From Cyanobacteria bacterium RI_101 (GTDB lineage Bacteria > Cyanobacteriota > Cyanobacteriia > Cyanobacteriales > Microcystaceae): 64,000 nucleotides of DNA. The DNA lies in contig WGLZ01000001.1 in assembly GCA_016471375.1 (NCBI GenBank), forward strand, positions 1 through 64,000, given 5' to 3'. Shown here in pieces: positions 33,673 through 45,253 of this stretch. The notes beneath the pieces are model-generated. The model did not search any database. It was not told where the DNA came from and worked only from the letters and a program-made list of their open reading frames with translations. Numbering within the stretch: the stretch's first letter is position 1; the number at the start of each line of letters is the position of its first letter. Both the position numbers and the translations under genes were made by a program.

Positions 33673-36600
33673 ATGACCCAATTCTTTATCGACCGGGGCG
33701 GCACCTTCACCGATATCGCGGCGCTGGTGGCAGATCCGCAATTACTTGCCCAATGCGCCCAGAATAGTCGGTTTACCGTCTTTCCCCTCCCCGACGGCTC
33801 CGGGATGGTTTTGCACAAACTGCTGTCGGAAAATCCAGAACGCTACCCCGACGCGGCGCTACAGGGCATTCGGGATATTTTGGGGTTAGACGGCGCCGCC
33901 CCCATTCCCCCGGAACAGGTGACGGCCGTTAAGATGGGCACAACCCTAGGGACAAACGCCTTACTGGAGCGGAAGGGAGCGCCGACGGTTCTGGTGGTCA
34001 CCCAGGGGTTTGGGGACGCTTGGCTCATCGGCTATCAGAATCGCCCGGAGTTATTCGCCCTCCAGATTCAAAAACCGGCGCCGCTCTACGGGCAAATACT
34101 AGAAGCGACGGAACGGATCGACGCCCAGGGGGAAGTTTTACAAGCCCTCGACGAAGGGCAAGTTCGCCAAGAGTTACAACGGGCCTACGACCGGGGTTAC
34201 CGCTCTTGCGCCGTGGCCCTACTCCACAGCTACCGCTATCCCCGCCACGAGGAACGGATCGGGGAGATCGCCCAGAGTATCGGCTTTGAGCAGGTTTCCC
34301 TCTCCAGCGAAGTTAGCCCCTTAATCAAATACCTCTACCGGGGGGACACCGCCCTGGCGGACGCCTACCTTTCGCCCCTACTGAAGGACTATTTACGGGA
34401 AATTCGGCGCCAACTGCCGGGGGTTCCGGTGGGGGTGATGCAGTCCCACGGGGGACTCGTGGCCGCGGAGCGATTTCGGGGGCGGGATAGTCTCTTTTCC
34501 GGGCCGGCGGGGGGCTTGGTGGCCGCGGTGAAAACCGCCCAAAGCGCCGGTTTCCAGAAATTAATCACCTTTGATATGGGGGGCACCTCCACCGACGCGG
34601 CCCACTTCGACGGCGAGTACGAGCGGCGCTGGGAGACGGAAATCGCCGGGGCGCGCCTACGGGCGCCGAGTTTAGCCATTGAGACCGTGGCCGCGGGGGG
34701 CGGCTCGATTTTACGCTTTGAAGGCGGGCGCTACCAGGTGGGGCCGGAGTCCGCCGGCGCTAATCCGGGCCCCGCTTGTTACCGTCGGGGCGGCCCTTTG
34801 ACGGTGACGGACGCCAATCTGCTGGTGGGTAAATTACAGGCGGCCTACTTCCCCTCCATTTTTGGCCCCCAGGGGAATTTACCCCTAGACGGCGCCGTTG
34901 TTCGAGAGAAATTCCAAGGGTTAGCCGGGGAGATCGCCCAAGAGACCGGCGTCAGCGTCTCCCCGGAAGCCGCGGCGGAGGGCTTTTTGAGCGTTGCCCT
35001 GGAAAATATGGCCAACGCCATTAAAAAAATTAGCCTGCAACGGGGTTACGATTTGGCGGACTATACCCTCTCCTGCTTCGGCGGCGCCGGGGGTCAGGCG
35101 GTCTGCGCCTTGGCGGAGCGCCTAGGCATAGGGCGGGTTTTTCTCCATCCCTACCACGGCGTCCTTTCCGCCTACGGCATGGGGCTGGCGGAGGCCCGGC
35201 TCCTGGCGGCTCAAACGCTAGATCTACCCCTAACGGCGGGGCTCTTAGAAACGCTCCCCCAAAACTTTGAAGATCTACGGCGCCGACAGTTGCCCCAGGC
35301 GGAGGAGGGTTTCTGGAAGCGCCGACTGGAACTGCGCTACCCCGGCGCCGACACGACCTTGGGTTTAGACTTCGACCCCGATTTAGCGGCGCTCCGGCGC
35401 CGGTTTGAAGGGGAGCACCGCCGACAGTTTGGCTTTAGCCAACCGGAGCTGGATCTCCAGATCGCCGCCATCAGTCTGGAATGGATCGAGGAACTGCCGA
35501 CGCCGCCGGAGCCAGTGTTTATTCCAGATCTTCAGGGAGGAGAGTCTTTAGCCCCTGTGGAACTTTACACCCAGGGGCAATGGCGCCCAGCGCCGGTTTA
35601 CCGCTGGCAGGCGCTCCGACCGGAACAACTCGTGATCGGGCCGGCGCTGATTTTAGAGGGAACAGGAACTATCGTTTTAGAACCCGGTTGGCAGGCTCGG
35701 TTAGGGGAGGAGAAAGACGGGCTGAAGCCCTGTTATTTAATCCTAGAAAAAACCGGCTCGACGGGGGGAGGGAATTTGACTCCCCTTCTCCCTCCTTCGG
35801 CTACGCTCAGGGAACGGGAGAAGGGGCTGGGTGATACCCTGAGCGCAGTCGAAGGGGATGAGGGCAACAGATCAACTGACAAATTCGAGATACACCCGTC
35901 AGCTTTACCGACAACTGCGACCCCGACGACAGTCGATCCGGCTCGATTGGAAATCTTTAACAACCGGTTCCAATTTATCGCCGAGGAAATGGGCATTGTT
36001 CTCCAAAAAACCGCCGCTTCGGTGAATATCAAAGAGCGCCTGGATTTTTCCTGCGCTATCTTCGACGCCCAAGGGGATCTAGTGGCCAACGCGCCCCATA
36101 TTCCCGTTCACCTCGGCGCTATGGGGGAGAGCGTTAAAGCCCTAATGCGGGACAAAAGCGCCGAACTGCGGCCCGGCGACAGTTACCTTTCTAATAATCC
36201 CTACAACGGCGGCTCCCACCTGCCGGATGTAACGGTGATGACGCCGCTCTTTAACCCGGAAGGAACGGAAATTCTCTTTTATCTCGCCTCTCGGGGTCAC
36301 CAGGCGGATTTGGGGGGCGTCACCCCCGGCTCCATGCCCGCCGATAGCCGGGAGATTGGGGAAGAGGGGATTTTATTCGATAACGAGTTACTCCTACGAG
36401 ACGGCGTTTTTCGGGAACAGGAGATTTTAAGCCGCCTCCGCTCGGGGCCTCATCCGGCCCGCAACCCCCGACAGAATCTAGCGGATTTTCAGGCCCAGTT
36501 GGCCGCCAACCAACGGGGATCTCAGGGTCTCGACGCGATGGTCGCTCAGTACGGTTTAGCCCAGGTTCAGTTCTATATGAGTCGCGTCCAGGACAACGCC

Positions 36601-37467
36601 GAAGAAGCCGTCCGCCGGGTGATCTCTCGGTTAATCCCAAGGCGCTGGCAAACGGAGTTGGATAACGGCGTCCGGCTCTGTGTGGACATCGAAATCGACC
36701 GCCAGCGCCGGTCTGCGGTCTTAGATTTTACCGGCTCTTCCCCCCAGGGAGACCATAATTTCAACGCGCCGAGGGCGGTGGTTCAAGCCGTCGTCCTCTA
36801 CGTCTTCCGCACCCTCGTTTCCCGGCCCGTTCCCCTCAACGCGGGTTGCCTCAAACCCCTGCGCTTAATCATTCCCCCCGGTTCCGTCCTCGATCCCCAA
36901 TACCCGGCGGCGGTGGCGGCGGGCAATGTGGAAACGGCCCAGGCGCTGGCGGACTGTCTCTACGGCGCCCTAGGTTGTTTAGCCGCCAGTCAGGGCACCA
37001 TGAATAATTTAACCTTTGGTAATACAGATTTTCAATACTATGAAACCATCTGCGGCGGGAGCGGCGCCGGCCCGACCTTCCCCGGCGCCGACGCCGCGCA
37101 AACCCACATGACTAACTCTCGCCTGACAGACCCGGAGATTTTGGAAAGTCGTTTTCCTGTCCTGCTGGAGCGCTTCGCCCTCCGCCCCGGTAGCGGCGGC
37201 GCCGGTCGTTTTTCGGGGGGTAACGGGGTCGAGCGCCAATTCCTATTCCGTCAACCGGTCGCGGCGTCTATTCTTTCCCAACGGCGCCGGACAGCGCCCT
37301 GGGGACTAGCCGGGGGCGAGGCGGGACAACCGGGGGAAAATTGGCTCATTCGGGCCGACGGTCGGGAAATTCCCCTCCCCGCCTGCATTAGCTTCTCCCT
37401 CGGCGCCGGGGAGCGATTATTGATTAAAACGCCGGGAGGCGGCGGCTTTGGCGAAGAACCGCGGTAG
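33673..37467 (+). CDS. Fused 5-oxoprolinase / hydantoinase A-B protein
   Basis: 1264 residues. Residues ~1-690 are Hyu[60 protein letters not shown] and [20 protein letters not shown]. Residues ~755-1260 are Hyu[41 protein letters not shown] and [20 protein letters not shown]. The A-B fusion is the eukaryote-like and cyanobacterial 5-oxoprolinase type, which opens 5-oxoproline to glutamate using ATP. The linker at ~700-750 ([20 protein letters not shown]) is encoded by a REP-like palindrome and is probably neutral. It is a single gene, divergent from menG. Confidence 0.92.
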   Translation: MTQFFIDRGGTFTDIAALVADPQLLAQCAQNSRFTVFPLPDGSGMVLHKLLSENPERYPDAALQGIRDILGLDGAAPIPPEQVTAVKMGTTLGTNALLERKGAPTVLVVTQGFGDAWLIGYQNRPELFALQIQKPAPLYGQILEATERIDAQGEVLQALDEGQVRQELQRAYDRGYRSCAVALLHSYRYPRHEERIGEIAQSIGFEQVSLSSEVSPLIKYLYRGDTALADAYLSPLLKDYLREIRRQLPGVPVGVMQSHGGLVAAERFRGRDSLFSGPAGGLVAAVKTAQSAGFQKLITFDMGGTSTDAAHFDGEYERRWETEIAGARLRAPSLAIETVAAGGGSILRFEGGRYQVGPESAGANPGPACYRRGGPLTVTDANLLVGKLQAAYFPSIFGPQGNLPLDGAVVREKFQGLAGEIAQETGVSVSPEAAAEGFLSVALENMANAIKKISLQRGYDLADYTLSCFGGAGGQAVCALAERLGIGRVFLHPYHGVLSAYGMGLAEARLLAAQTLDLPLTAGLLETLPQNFEDLRRRQLPQAEEGFWKRRLELRYPGADTTLGLDFDPDLAALRRRFEGEHRRQFGFSQPELDLQIAAISLEWIEELPTPPEPVFIPDLQGGESLAPVELYTQGQWRPAPVYRWQALRPEQLVIGPALILEGTGTIVLEPGWQARLGEEKDGLKPCYLILEKTGSTGGGNLTPLLPPSATLREREKGLGDTLSAVEGDEGNRSTDKFEIHPSALPTTATPTTVDPARLEIFNNRFQFIAEEMGIVLQKTAASVNIKERLDFSCAIFDAQGDLVANAPHIPVHLGAMGESVKALMRDKSAELRPGDSYLSNNPYNGGSHLPDVTVMTPLFNPEGTEILFYLASRGHQADLGGVTPGSMPADSREIGEEGILFDNELLLRDGVFREQEILSRLRSGPHPARNPRQNLADFQAQLAANQRGSQGLDAMVAQYGLAQVQFYMSRVQDNAEEAVRRVISRLIPRRWQTELDNGVRLCVDIEIDRQRRSAVLDFTGSSPQGDHNFNAPRAVVQAVVLYVFRTLVSRPVPLNAGCLKPLRLIIPPGSVLDPQYPAAVAAGNVETAQALADCLYGALGCLAASQGTMNNLTFGNTDFQYYETICGGSGAGPTFPGADAAQTHMTNSRLTDPEILESRFPVLLERFALRPGSGGAGRFSGGNGVERQFLFRQPVAASILSQRRRTAPWGLAGGEAGQPGENWLIRADGREIPLPACISFSLGAGERLLIKTPGGGGFGEEPR
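35794..35855. repeat. REP-like palindrome inside the oxoprolinase linker
   Basis: The arms CCTTCGGCTACGCTCAGGG (35794-35812) and CCCTGAGCGCAGTCGAAGG (35837-35855) are inverted copies with two mismatches and a 24-bp centre. Similar half-arms occur between genes at about 26251-26268. Here the element stays in frame with the surrounding gene. Confidence 0.85.
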
Positions 37468-37471
37468 ACAT

Positions 37472-37497
37472 GGGGGTAGGAAAAGCGTTTAACCCCC
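37472..37497. terminator. Hairpin between convergent oxoprolinase and 4-TM gene
   Basis: GGGGGT (37472-37477) pairs with ACCCCC (37492-37497) around a 14-base loop. It sits right after the oxoprolinase stop and spans the stop of the facing gene. It lacks a T-run and is a likely weak two-way transcription end. Confidence 0.4.
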
Positions 37498-37992
37498 GTG
37501 GAGTTTCCGCAACCAAAAAGCGCCGGGGGGCAGGTAGCGAAAGGCCCGGGGGGACGCCAGCGCCGTGGGAAACCAAAATAACAGCAGGGTATCCAGGAAA
37601 ATGAAAGGAGGAAACCAGTAAAGCGGTTCGAGACTCAGGTCGGGATTAAACCAACCGTTGAACCAAGAGAGGGACACGAAGAGAAGCAGTCCTCCCGCGA
37701 AGAAGAGAATGGCGATGAGCCACCACCAGAGGCCGTTGCGCAAAACATCCCGAGCTTTGATAAAACGGGCGCTCAGACCGCGGACAATCCAGACGAGGCT
37801 GAGGGTAACGCCCGTGATGTAGAGAATCCAGGTCATCGGCCAAAGAATCTGCTCCAACCACAGGTCAATTTCCCGCCCCGTCATGGTCAGGGGCAAAACC
37901 GGCTCGCTGAAGAGGTAAATTTGCCCGACAAACATAAGCAGGGTTCCTAGGGCAAAACTGACGGCTAGGGCGATTAATTCGGGGATCTTCAT
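37489..37992 (-). CDS. Four-helix membrane protein of unknown function
   Basis: 167 residues with about four membrane segments: LIALAVSFALGTLLMFVGQI, ILWPMTWILYITGVTLSLVW, WWWLIAILFFAGGLLLFVSL and WFPPFIFLDTLLLFWFPTAL. The end is LRKLHGG. There are no charged catalytic motifs. Similar short membrane proteins are conserved in cyanobacteria without function. It converges on the oxoprolinase gene with 21 bp between stop codons. Confidence 0.7.
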   Translation of the reverse strand: MKIPELIALAVSFALGTLLMFVGQIYLFSEPVLPLTMTGREIDLWLEQILWPMTWILYITGVTLSLVWIVRGLSARFIKARDVLRNGLWWWLIAILFFAGGLLLFVSLSWFNGWFNPDLSLEPLYWFPPFIFLDTLLLFWFPTALASPRAFRYLPPGAFWLRKLHGG

Positions 37993-38135
37993 GGCAAGCT
38001 AGAGCGTCTTGGCGGCGATCCGACATCAAGACTATAGCAGTATTTCAGTAAACCCCGTTAGGAGCGCCGGGAGAAGATAAAACCGGCCCTTCCCCCGATA
38101 AAATAGAAGACCGTGCCGATCTTGACCCCATCCCA

Positions 38136-38951
38136 ATGAAACCCTACCTCGTCGCCGCTCTCCAGATGACCAGTCAACCCGACCTGGAGCGCAACTTGCT
38201 TCAGGCCGAAGAGTTGATTGAACTGGCCGCGCGGCGGGGCGCCGATTTGGTGGGATTGCCTGAGAATTTCGCCTTTCTCGGGCCGGAAGCCGATAAGGTC
38301 GCCCAGGCGGAAGCCATTGCCGCCCAGACGGAGAAGTTCATTCAAACCATGGCTCGGCGCTATCAAGTGAGTCTTCTGGCCGGAGGCTTTCCCGTGCCGG
38401 CGCCGGAGGAAGCGGGAAAAGCTTACAATACAGCCGTCTTGGTCGCGCCGACGGGGGAAGAGCTAAGCCGTTACTACAAAGTCCATCTTTTTGACGTCAA
38501 TGTCCCGGACGGCAACACCTATTGCGAATCCAACACGGTGAAATCCGGCGCCGCCTATCCGCCTGTTTATCGCTCCGAAGAGTTTGGCAATCTCGGTCTC
38601 TCTATCTGTTACGACGTCCGCTTCCCGGAATTGTACCGCCATCTTTCCGCCCAGGGCGCCGAAGTGCTGTTTATCCCCGCGGCGTTTACCGCCTTTACCG
38701 GCAAAGATCATTGGCAAGTTCTTCTCCAAGCCCGAGCCATTGAAAACACCTGCTATGTGGTGGCCCCCGCCCAAACTGGCCGCCACTACCAGCGCCGCTA
38801 TACCCATGGCCACGCCTTAATCATCGACCCCTGGGGCATGATTTTAGCGGACGCGGGGGAGGAGCCTGGCATGGCGCTGGCGGAAATTAACCCGGGGCGC
38901 TTGAAACAAGTGCGACAACAGATGCCCTCCCTGAATCATCGAGTGTTTTAA
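38136..38951 (+). CDS. Carbon-nitrogen hydrolase, Nit1-like (deaminated glutathione amidase type)
   Basis: A 271-residue nitrilase-superfamily enzyme. The catalytic triad is visible: Glu in GADLVGLPENFAFLG, Lys in LSRYYKVHLFDVNVPDG and Cys in LGLSICYDVRFPELYRHLSA. The neighbouring motif EVLFIPAAFTAFTGKDHWQV is typical of the NitFhit/Nit1 branch. Nit1 repairs glutathione by removing deaminated glutathione; Synechocystis sll0601 belongs to the same branch (from memory). The exact substrate is an inference from family. The short gap before the Uma2 gene (convergent) has no notable site. Confidence 0.88.
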   Translation: MKPYLVAALQMTSQPDLERNLLQAEELIELAARRGADLVGLPENFAFLGPEADKVAQAEAIAAQTEKFIQTMARRYQVSLLAGGFPVPAPEEAGKAYNTAVLVAPTGEELSRYYKVHLFDVNVPDGNTYCESNTVKSGAAYPPVYRSEEFGNLGLSICYDVRFPELYRHLSAQGAEVLFIPAAFTAFTGKDHWQVLLQARAIENTCYVVAPAQTGRHYQRRYTHGHALIIDPWGMILADAGEEPGMALAEINPGRLKQVRQQMPSLNHRVF

Positions 38952-38960
38952 GCCGCCGTC

Positions 38961-39548
38961 TTACGGGGTTAACCAGCCAAACACTTCCCCTAAGGTTAAG
39001 TCGATGGCTTGGGCAAAACTCGGCGCCGGTAATTTGGAGGAGGGATCGTCAAAGATTTCGGGCGATTGTCCGGGTTGATAAACAAAGATAGATTGTTCCT
39101 TCGGATCAATGAGCCAGCCCATTTCCGCGCCATTATTAAGGCAAAATAAAATATTTTTAATCACCTTTGTTTGACTTTGGTCGGGAGACAAAATTTCAAT
39201 CGTCCAGTTTGGCGCCAGGTAAAAATTATCGGCAATTTCTCCATTCTGGTCGCGAGGAATATTTTCCCAGGTAAAAATCGCAATATCGGGAACAATGGAG
39301 CGCCCCTCAAACGTACAGCGCAACTCTGTAAAGGCCCAAGCAATCCTTGCTCGTTTTAACGCCCCGTTAATGATCAGGGACAACTCGGTTTGCAAGGCGC
39401 TATGTTTTCCTTTGGGCATGGGCTTGATCGTGATCTGTCCATCACCATATTCCTGTGGCGGCTTCTCTTCCGGGAGCGCTAAAAATTCAGCCAGGGTCAG
39501 GGTTTGAGGTTTTATGGGTACCATTGGCGTAGCGTCTTGATCGGCCAT
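38961..39548 (-). CDS. Uma2 family PD-(D/E)XK nuclease-like protein
   Basis: A 195-residue protein with the Uma2/DUF820 fold, greatly expanded in cyanobacteria. Family marks are TLAEFLALPEEKPPQEYGDG, then SIVPDIAIFTWENIPRD with the metal-binding Asp, WTIEILSPDQSQTKVIKNIL with the E-I-LSPDQS element and MGWLIDPKEQSIFVYQPGQ. The fold is that of restriction-type endonucleases, but no biological role is proven. A second, different Uma2 gene lies at 52.2 kb. The DNA is a little more AT-rich than its neighbours. Confidence 0.9.
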   Translation of the reverse strand: MADQDATPMVPIKPQTLTLAEFLALPEEKPPQEYGDGQITIKPMPKGKHSALQTELSLIINGALKRARIAWAFTELRCTFEGRSIVPDIAIFTWENIPRDQNGEIADNFYLAPNWTIEILSPDQSQTKVIKNILFCLNNGAEMGWLIDPKEQSIFVYQPGQSPEIFDDPSSKLPAPSFAQAIDLTLGEVFGWLTP

Positions 39549-39626
39549 TACTCGCTGTCTCTCCCTATCTTAACCCTAACTTGCCGCTATCAGACGCGTC
39601 ATTTCTATCTCAAAGAAATCATCCCA

Positions 39627-40094
39627 TCATAAACAGGCCGCAACAGACGCTCGATAGGTTTGACCAATGGCGGGCAAGCCATTCACAAAAATATTGACCA
39701 AAAAGGGATTGTCTTCAGGTCGCGGCGCCGCTTCAATCTTCAAGGGCTGATTAGGTTCTAAACGCTGGCTATTTTGGTTAAAAAACTCTTCATTGGTTTG
39801 GTCGCTATACTTGAGAAACATCCTGATATCAAAAGATCCTCCATCCTCGGAAACGATAGTCGCGACAAATTTTTTGAATTTCCTCCCTCCGGGAACCGCC
39901 CAATCCGTATTCCAATTATTCCGCTTAATTTTAATGCCAAAGGGCGCGGGAATAGTGGGGCCGGAAACGGTTTTCGTCACCTCGCTTCCTTCGCCGCCCA
40001 GGAGAGACAGGGGCGCGCAAGTTTCCGCTTGGGTTGGCAGTTGAACCGTCAATAAAAGAGCGGACATTCCCCAAAAGACGCGAGAATTAACCAT
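39627..40094 (-). CDS. Small exported protein of unknown function
   Basis: A 155-residue protein with a signal peptide (MVNSRVFWGMSALLLTVQLP, cleavage about TQA). The mature part is beta-rich with two cysteines near the ends (AETCAPL and ASVAACL) that may form a disulfide. A central stretch, FVATIVSEDGGSFDIRMFLK, and NSQRLEPNQPLKIEAAPRPE resemble an immunoglobulin-like or pilin-accessory sandwich, but I cannot name a family. It stands alone, upstream of and divergent from carB. Confidence 0.65.
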   Translation of the reverse strand: MVNSRVFWGMSALLLTVQLPTQAETCAPLSLLGGEGSEVTKTVSGPTIPAPFGIKIKRNNWNTDWAVPGGRKFKKFVATIVSEDGGSFDIRMFLKYSDQTNEEFFNQNSQRLEPNQPLKIEAAPRPEDNPFLVNIFVNGLPAIGQTYRASVAACL

Positions 40095-40268
40095 AAAACT
40101 TAATCTGAACTCAAAAAAGATTTAGACGGGCCGATTGTAGCGCGCCCTTCCTCCCAGATCCGGCGCCGGAAAAGTCAGTAAACCTGGATATGGAATCCAG
40201 GAGCCAGCGCCGCTAGAGCCGATAGAATGGGGGGCAATCAACCAGCAGTCATCTCCTAGGGATTGTCT

Positions 40269-43200
40269 ATGCCACGCCGTACCGACCTCAACAAGATTCT
40301 TATCCTCGGCGCCGGGCCCATTGTCATCGGCCAGGCCTGCGAATTCGACTATTCCGGCACCCAGGCCTGTAAGGCGCTGAAGGAAGAGGGTTACGAGGTG
40401 GTCTTGATTAACTCCAATCCGGCGTCCATTATGACGGACCCAGAGTTGGCCCACCGCACCTATATCGAGCCGCTTCTGCCGGAGATTGTGGAGAAGGTCA
40501 TCGCCAAGGAGCGCCCCGACGCCCTGTTGCCCACTATGGGGGGCCAGACGGCGCTGAATTTGGCGGTGAAGTTAGCGAAATCGGGGGTGTTGGAAAAATA
40601 CGGCGTGGAGTTGATCGGCGCTAAGCTCGAAGCCATTGAAATGGGGGAAGACCGGGAACTGTTTAAGGAGGCGATGGGACGCATCGGCGTGCCGGTCTGT
40701 CCTTCCGGGGTGGTCAATAATATGGAGGAAGCGAGAACCATCGCCGCCGAGATTGGCTCCTACCCGTTGATTATTCGTCCCGCCTTTACCCTGGGGGGCA
40801 CCGGGGGCGGCATCGCCTACAACCAGGAAGAGTACGAAGAGATGGCGGCCTACGGCTTGGAACAGTCGCCGGTGAGTCAAATTCTGGTGGAAAAATCCCT
40901 CTTGGGTTGGAAGGAATACGAACTGGAGGTGATGCGAGATCTGGCGGACAATGTGGTCATTATTTGCTCTATTGAAAACTTTGACCCCATGGGCGTGCAC
41001 ACGGGCGACTCCATCACCGTAGCGCCGGCCCAGACCTTAACCGATAAAGAATACCAGCGCCTACGGGACTATTCCAAGGCCATTATTCGGGAAATCGGGG
41101 TGGAGACGGGGGGATCGAATATCCAGTTTTCCGTTAACCCCGCCAATGGGGACGTGATTGTCATTGAAATGAACCCCCGGGTCTCCCGCTCCTCGGCGCT
41201 GGCGTCTAAGGCCACCGGTTTTCCCATCGCTAAATTCGCCGCTAAGTTAGCCGTGGGCTATACCCTCAACGAAATCGCCAACGATATTACCCAAAAGACC
41301 CCGGCCTCCTTTGAACCCACCATCGACTATGTGGTGACCAAAATTCCCCGCTTCGCCTTTGAAAAATTCCCCGGCTCGGAGCCAATTCTCACCACCCAGA
41401 TGAAATCCGTCGGGGAAGCCATGGCCATTGGTCGCACCTTCCAGGAATCCTTCCAAAAGGCGCTCCGCTCCTTGGAAACCGGTCGGGCCGGCTTTGGTTG
41501 CGATAAAAATGAGACCCTGCCCACCATTCCCCAAATTCGCTCCCAGTTACGGACGCCTAACCCGGAGCGGGTTTTCGCCATTTACCAAGCCTTTAAACTG
41601 GGGCTGACGGCGGAGGAAATTCACGAACTCACCGCCATTGATCTGTGGTTTTTGGATAAACTCCAGGAATTGGTAGAGACGGAAAAATTCCTGAAACAGC
41701 GCCGCTTGCCAGATTTAACGGCGGATCAGCTGTGGGAGATTAAGCGCCAGGGCTTTAGCGACCGCCAAATCGCCTTTGCGATGAAAACGGAAGAATTAAC
41801 AGTCAGGAAATACCGTCAATCCCTGGGGGTGATTCCGGTTTATAAAGTGGTGGACACCTGCGCCGCCGAATTTGAAGCCTTTACCCCCTACTACTATTCC
41901 GCCTACGAGCGGGAAGAAACGGAAATCCTGCCCTGTGATAAACCCAAGGTGGTGATTTTGGGGGGCGGCCCCAACCGGATTGGCCAAGGGATTGAATTTG
42001 ACTATTGCTGTTGCCACGCCGCCTTTTCCCTCAGCGACGCCGGTTACGAGACCATCATGGTCAACTCCAACCCGGAGACGGTTTCCACGGACTACGACAC
42101 CAGCGACCGTCTCTACTTTGAACCCCTGACCCAGGAGGATGTGTTAAACATTCTCGAAGCGGAAAATCCCGCCGGGGTCATCGTCCAGTTTGGCGGTCAA
42201 ACCCCCTTAAAACTAGCGGTTCCCTTACAAAACTATTTAAACAGCGCCGATTGTCCCGTCCAAACGAAAATCTGGGGCACCTCCCCCGACGCCATCGACA
42301 CCGCCGAAGACCGGGAGCGCTTTGAGCAGATTCTCCATACCCTGGGGATTAACCAACCGCCTAACGGGATCGCCCGCAGTTATGAGGAATCTCGGGTGGT
42401 GGCCAACCGCATTAGCTACCCCGTAGTCGTGCGGCCTTCCTATGTATTGGGCGGTCGGGCTATGGAAATCGTTTATTCCGACGAAGAATTGGAGCGCTAC
42501 ATGACCTACGCCGTCCAAATTGAGCCGGATCATCCGATTTTGATCGATAAGTTCCTGGAAAACGCCATCGAAGTGGACGTGGATTCCCTCACGGATAGCA
42601 CAGGCAAGGTCGTCATTGGCGGCATCATGGAGCACATCGAAGAAGCGGGCATCCACTCCGGCGACTCCGCCTGTTCCCTCCCCTACACCAGTCTTTCGGA
42701 ACCGGTTCTAGCCACGATTCGCCGGTGGACGGAGCAGTTAGCCCAGGCGCTGAAGGTGGTGGGTTTGATGAATATTCAGTACGCCGTCCAAGGGGAGCAG
42801 GTCTATATCCTCGAAGCCAATCCCCGGGCCTCCCGCACGGTTCCCTACGTGTCCAAGGCCACCGGCGTTCCTTTGGCGAAAATCGCCTCCCTGGTCATGT
42901 CCGGCAAGACTTTAGAGGAGTTGGGCGTGACGGAGGAATTTATTCCCAAACATGTGGCCGTGAAAGAAGCCGTCCTACCCTTCGCCAAGTTCCCCGGCGC
43001 CGACACCCTCCTGGGGCCGGAAATGCGCTCCACCGGCGAGGTAATGGGGATTGATAGCGATTTCGGCAAGGCCTTCGCCAAGGCGGAACTAGCCGCCAGC
43101 GTCGATTTAGCGACCTCCGGCACGGTCTTTATTTCCATGAACGACCGCACCAAGGAAGCCGCCGTCCCTGTCGTGCGGGATCTCATCGATCTGGGCTTTA

Positions 43201-43514
43201 AAATCGTCGCCACCAGCGGCACCCAAAAGGTTCTCAAGGACAACGGCGTCGAGGGGGTAGAAGTCGTCCTCAAACTCCACGAAGGCCGTCCCCACGTTTT
43301 GGACTGGATCAAAAATAACTGGATTCAGTTTATTATCAACACCCCCAGCGGCGAAGAATCCCAAATCGACGGCCGCACCATCCGTCGGGCGGCGCTGGAT
43401 TACAAACTGCCGATTATTACCACCATCGCCGGCGCTAAAGCCACCGTGGCGGCGCTCCGCAGTTTACAGTCCCATCCTCTGGAGGTGAAGGCGCTTCAGG
43501 ATTATTTGGGTTAG
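40269..43514 (+). CDS. carB: Carbamoyl-phosphate synthase large subunit
   Basis: 1081 residues from ATG 40269; the in-frame TTG two codons earlier is not family-like. It has two homologous halves: [20 protein letters not shown] with the first ATP-grasp ([15 protein letters not shown]), and [20 protein letters not shown] with the second ([20 protein letters not shown]). A C-terminal MGS-type allosteric domain follows ([20 protein letters not shown]). It makes carbamoyl phosphate from bicarbonate, ATP and ammonia delivered by CarA, for pyrimidine and arginine synthesis. carA is not in this window. Single gene. Confidence 0.98.
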   Translation: MPRRTDLNKILILGAGPIVIGQACEFDYSGTQACKALKEEGYEVVLINSNPASIMTDPELAHRTYIEPLLPEIVEKVIAKERPDALLPTMGGQTALNLAVKLAKSGVLEKYGVELIGAKLEAIEMGEDRELFKEAMGRIGVPVCPSGVVNNMEEARTIAAEIGSYPLIIRPAFTLGGTGGGIAYNQEEYEEMAAYGLEQSPVSQILVEKSLLGWKEYELEVMRDLADNVVIICSIENFDPMGVHTGDSITVAPAQTLTDKEYQRLRDYSKAIIREIGVETGGSNIQFSVNPANGDVIVIEMNPRVSRSSALASKATGFPIAKFAAKLAVGYTLNEIANDITQKTPASFEPTIDYVVTKIPRFAFEKFPGSEPILTTQMKSVGEAMAIGRTFQESFQKALRSLETGRAGFGCDKNETLPTIPQIRSQLRTPNPERVFAIYQAFKLGLTAEEIHELTAIDLWFLDKLQELVETEKFLKQRRLPDLTADQLWEIKRQGFSDRQIAFAMKTEELTVRKYRQSLGVIPVYKVVDTCAAEFEAFTPYYYSAYEREETEILPCDKPKVVILGGGPNRIGQGIEFDYCCCHAAFSLSDAGYETIMVNSNPETVSTDYDTSDRLYFEPLTQEDVLNILEAENPAGVIVQFGGQTPLKLAVPLQNYLNSADCPVQTKIWGTSPDAIDTAEDRERFEQILHTLGINQPPNGIARSYEESRVVANRISYPVVVRPSYVLGGRAMEIVYSDEELERYMTYAVQIEPDHPILIDKFLENAIEVDVDSLTDSTGKVVIGGIMEHIEEAGIHSGDSACSLPYTSLSEPVLATIRRWTEQLAQALKVVGLMNIQYAVQGEQVYILEANPRASRTVPYVSKATGVPLAKIASLVMSGKTLEELGVTEEFIPKHVAVKEAVLPFAKFPGADTLLGPEMRSTGEVMGIDSDFGKAFAKAELAASVDLATSGTVFISMNDRTKEAAVPVVRDLIDLGFKIVATSGTQKVLKDNGVEGVEVVLKLHEGRPHVLDWIKNNWIQFIINTPSGEESQIDGRTIRRAALDYKLPIITTIAGAKATVAALRSLQSHPLEVKALQDYLG

Positions 43515-43924
43515 TTTACTTATGATGAGAGAGAGAAATCAATATCCTTATCCTTGGTTTTCTCTCCCAGACACCGTCTCTAGCATAGTCGGCCAGCGCC
43601 GGTCGGACTACAATGCGTTTACGCTCTTGCTTGCTAGTCTGCGATTGCGGGGAACTGGCAGTCGGAGCTAAATCCCCGTGTTTTAGTAAAGAGCTGGGGA
43701 GAGGAGAGTCCTGCCCCTTGAGCGGATTCCGCAAGAATCCTCTCCCCCGGCGCCGATTTGTAATTTTTGTGTTACACTCTGTTACAGTCGCTTTACAAAA
43801 CCGATCAAGCGCTAGGGGCCAGACCGTATTTTTTCCCGCTTCTCCTTCCGAGACCGGAAAAAGCCTTTGGTTTTAGTCCCGAATCCCATCACTTGCGGAC
43901 TAAATTACCCCAACAAATTTTTGC
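43515..43924 (+). promoter_or_regulatory. Structured upstream region of the rimO-crhR pair
   Basis: A 410-bp gap. A perfect 10-bp inverted repeat GGGGAGAGGA/TCCTCTCCCC (43696-43705 with 43738-43747) encloses a second stem, GGATTC/GAATCC (43725-43741). CGGGG/CCCCG pairing is possible before it. After it comes a tandem direct repeat TGTTACACTC-TGTTACAGTC (43770-43789), exactly one helical turn in phase. This could be a regulator site for rimO. Short reading frames here look random. Confidence 0.4.
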
Positions 43925-45253
43925 ATGGCCCAAACGCCAACCATCGCCATCTCCCACCTCGGGTGCGAAAAAAACAGAATCGACTCTGAACATATGCTGG
44001 GGCTTCTCGCCCAGGCTGGTTATTCGGTCTCCGCCGACGAAGAGCAGGCGGATTACGTCATTGTCAACACCTGTAGTTTTATCGGCGACGCCCGTCAGGA
44101 ATCGATTTCCACTCTGTTGGAACTGGCGGAAGCCCGGAAAAAAATTATCGTTACCGGCTGTCTTGTCCAACACGACTTTATCCAGGGGGGCAACCTGCTG
44201 GAGGAACTGCCGGAAGCCGTTGCGGTGGTGGGCACGGGCGACTATCAAAAAATCGTCCAGGTGATTGAACAGGTGGAGCAAGGGCGCCGGGTGCGAGAAA
44301 TTTCCCCGACTCCCGCCTTCATCGCCGACGAAAACACCCCTCGTTATCGCACCACCACCGAAGGGGTCGCTTACCTGCGGGTGGCGGAGGGTTGCGATTA
44401 CGCCTGCGCTTTTTGCATCATTCCCCAACTGCGAGGCAAACAGCGCTCTCGGCCCGTCGAGTCCATTGTGGCGGAGGCTCGGCGGTTGGCGGAGCAGGGC
44501 GTTCAGGAGTTGGTCTTAATTTCTCAAATCACCACCAATTACGGCCTGGATCTCTACGGCCAACCCCGACTGGCGGAACTCCTGAGGGCGCTGGGGGAGG
44601 TGGATATTCCCTGGATTCGGGTTCATTACGCCTACCCCACGGGACTCACGGCGCCGGTGATCGCGGCCATGGCGGAAACCCCCAACGTTCTCCCCTACTT
44701 GGATCTGCCCCTCCAGCATTCCCACCCGGAGATGCTTCGGGCCATGAACCGCCCCTGGCAGGGCCAAGTCAACGACGCCATTATCGAGCGCCTCAAGGCC
44801 GCTCTACCGGACGCCGTTCTGCGCACGACGTTTATCGTCGGTTTTCCGGGAGAAACGGAAGCCCATTTCCAACATCTGTTGGACTTTACCGAGCGCCATG
44901 AGTTTGACCATCTGGGGGTTTTCACCTTCTCCCCGGAGGCGGAAGCCCCCGCCTTTAATCTTCCTAACCCGGTTCCCCAATCGGTCATGGACGAGCGCCG
45001 GGAGCGCCTGATGGCCGCCCAACAGCCCATTTCCTTGGGGAAAAATCAAGCCTGCGTCGGCCAAACCGTCCCGGTTTTAATCGAGCAGGAAAACCCGGCG
45101 ACCAGGGAATTAATTGGGCGCTCTCCCCGCTTCGCGCCGGAGGTGGACGGCTTGGTCTATGTTCAGGGCGAAGCGAGCCTCGGACAAATTGTCCCGGCGC
45201 TCATTACCGGCGCCGATATTTACGACCTTTACGGTCAAGTCGTCGTCCCCTAA
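43925..45253 (+). CDS. rimO: Ribosomal protein S12 methylthiotransferase
   Basis: 442 residues. The N-terminal UPF0004 domain carries three cluster-binding cysteines: [34 protein letters not shown] and [14 protein letters not shown]. The radical-SAM motif is [20 protein letters not shown] (CxxxCxxC). A C-terminal TRAM domain ends at [12 protein letters not shown]. It adds a methylthio group to Asp89 of ribosomal protein S12. The gene order rimO-crhR is conserved in cyanobacteria and forms a cold-responsive operon in Synechocystis. Here the helicase follows after 120 bp. Confidence 0.95.
   Translation: MAQTPTIAISHLGCEKNRIDSEHMLGLLAQAGYSVSADEEQADYVIVNTCSFIGDARQESISTLLELAEARKKIIVTGCLVQHDFIQGGNLLEELPEAVAVVGTGDYQKIVQVIEQVEQGRRVREISPTPAFIADENTPRYRTTTEGVAYLRVAEGCDYACAFCIIPQLRGKQRSRPVESIVAEARRLAEQGVQELVLISQITTNYGLDLYGQPRLAELLRALGEVDIPWIRVHYAYPTGLTAPVIAAMAETPNVLPYLDLPLQHSHPEMLRAMNRPWQGQVNDAIIERLKAALPDAVLRTTFIVGFPGETEAHFQHLLDFTERHEFDHLGVFTFSPEAEAPAFNLPNPVPQSVMDERRERLMAAQQPISLGKNQACVGQTVPVLIEQENPATRELIGRSPRFAPEVDGLVYVQGEASLGQIVPALITGADIYDLYGQVVVP

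Noticed and set aside
43613-43876. Reading frame with CDCGELAVGAKSPCFS, possibly the decayed end of a TnpB-type transposase
   Set aside because: The resemblance is only a vague impression, no transposase body or ends are visible, and the stretch overlaps strong inverted repeats.
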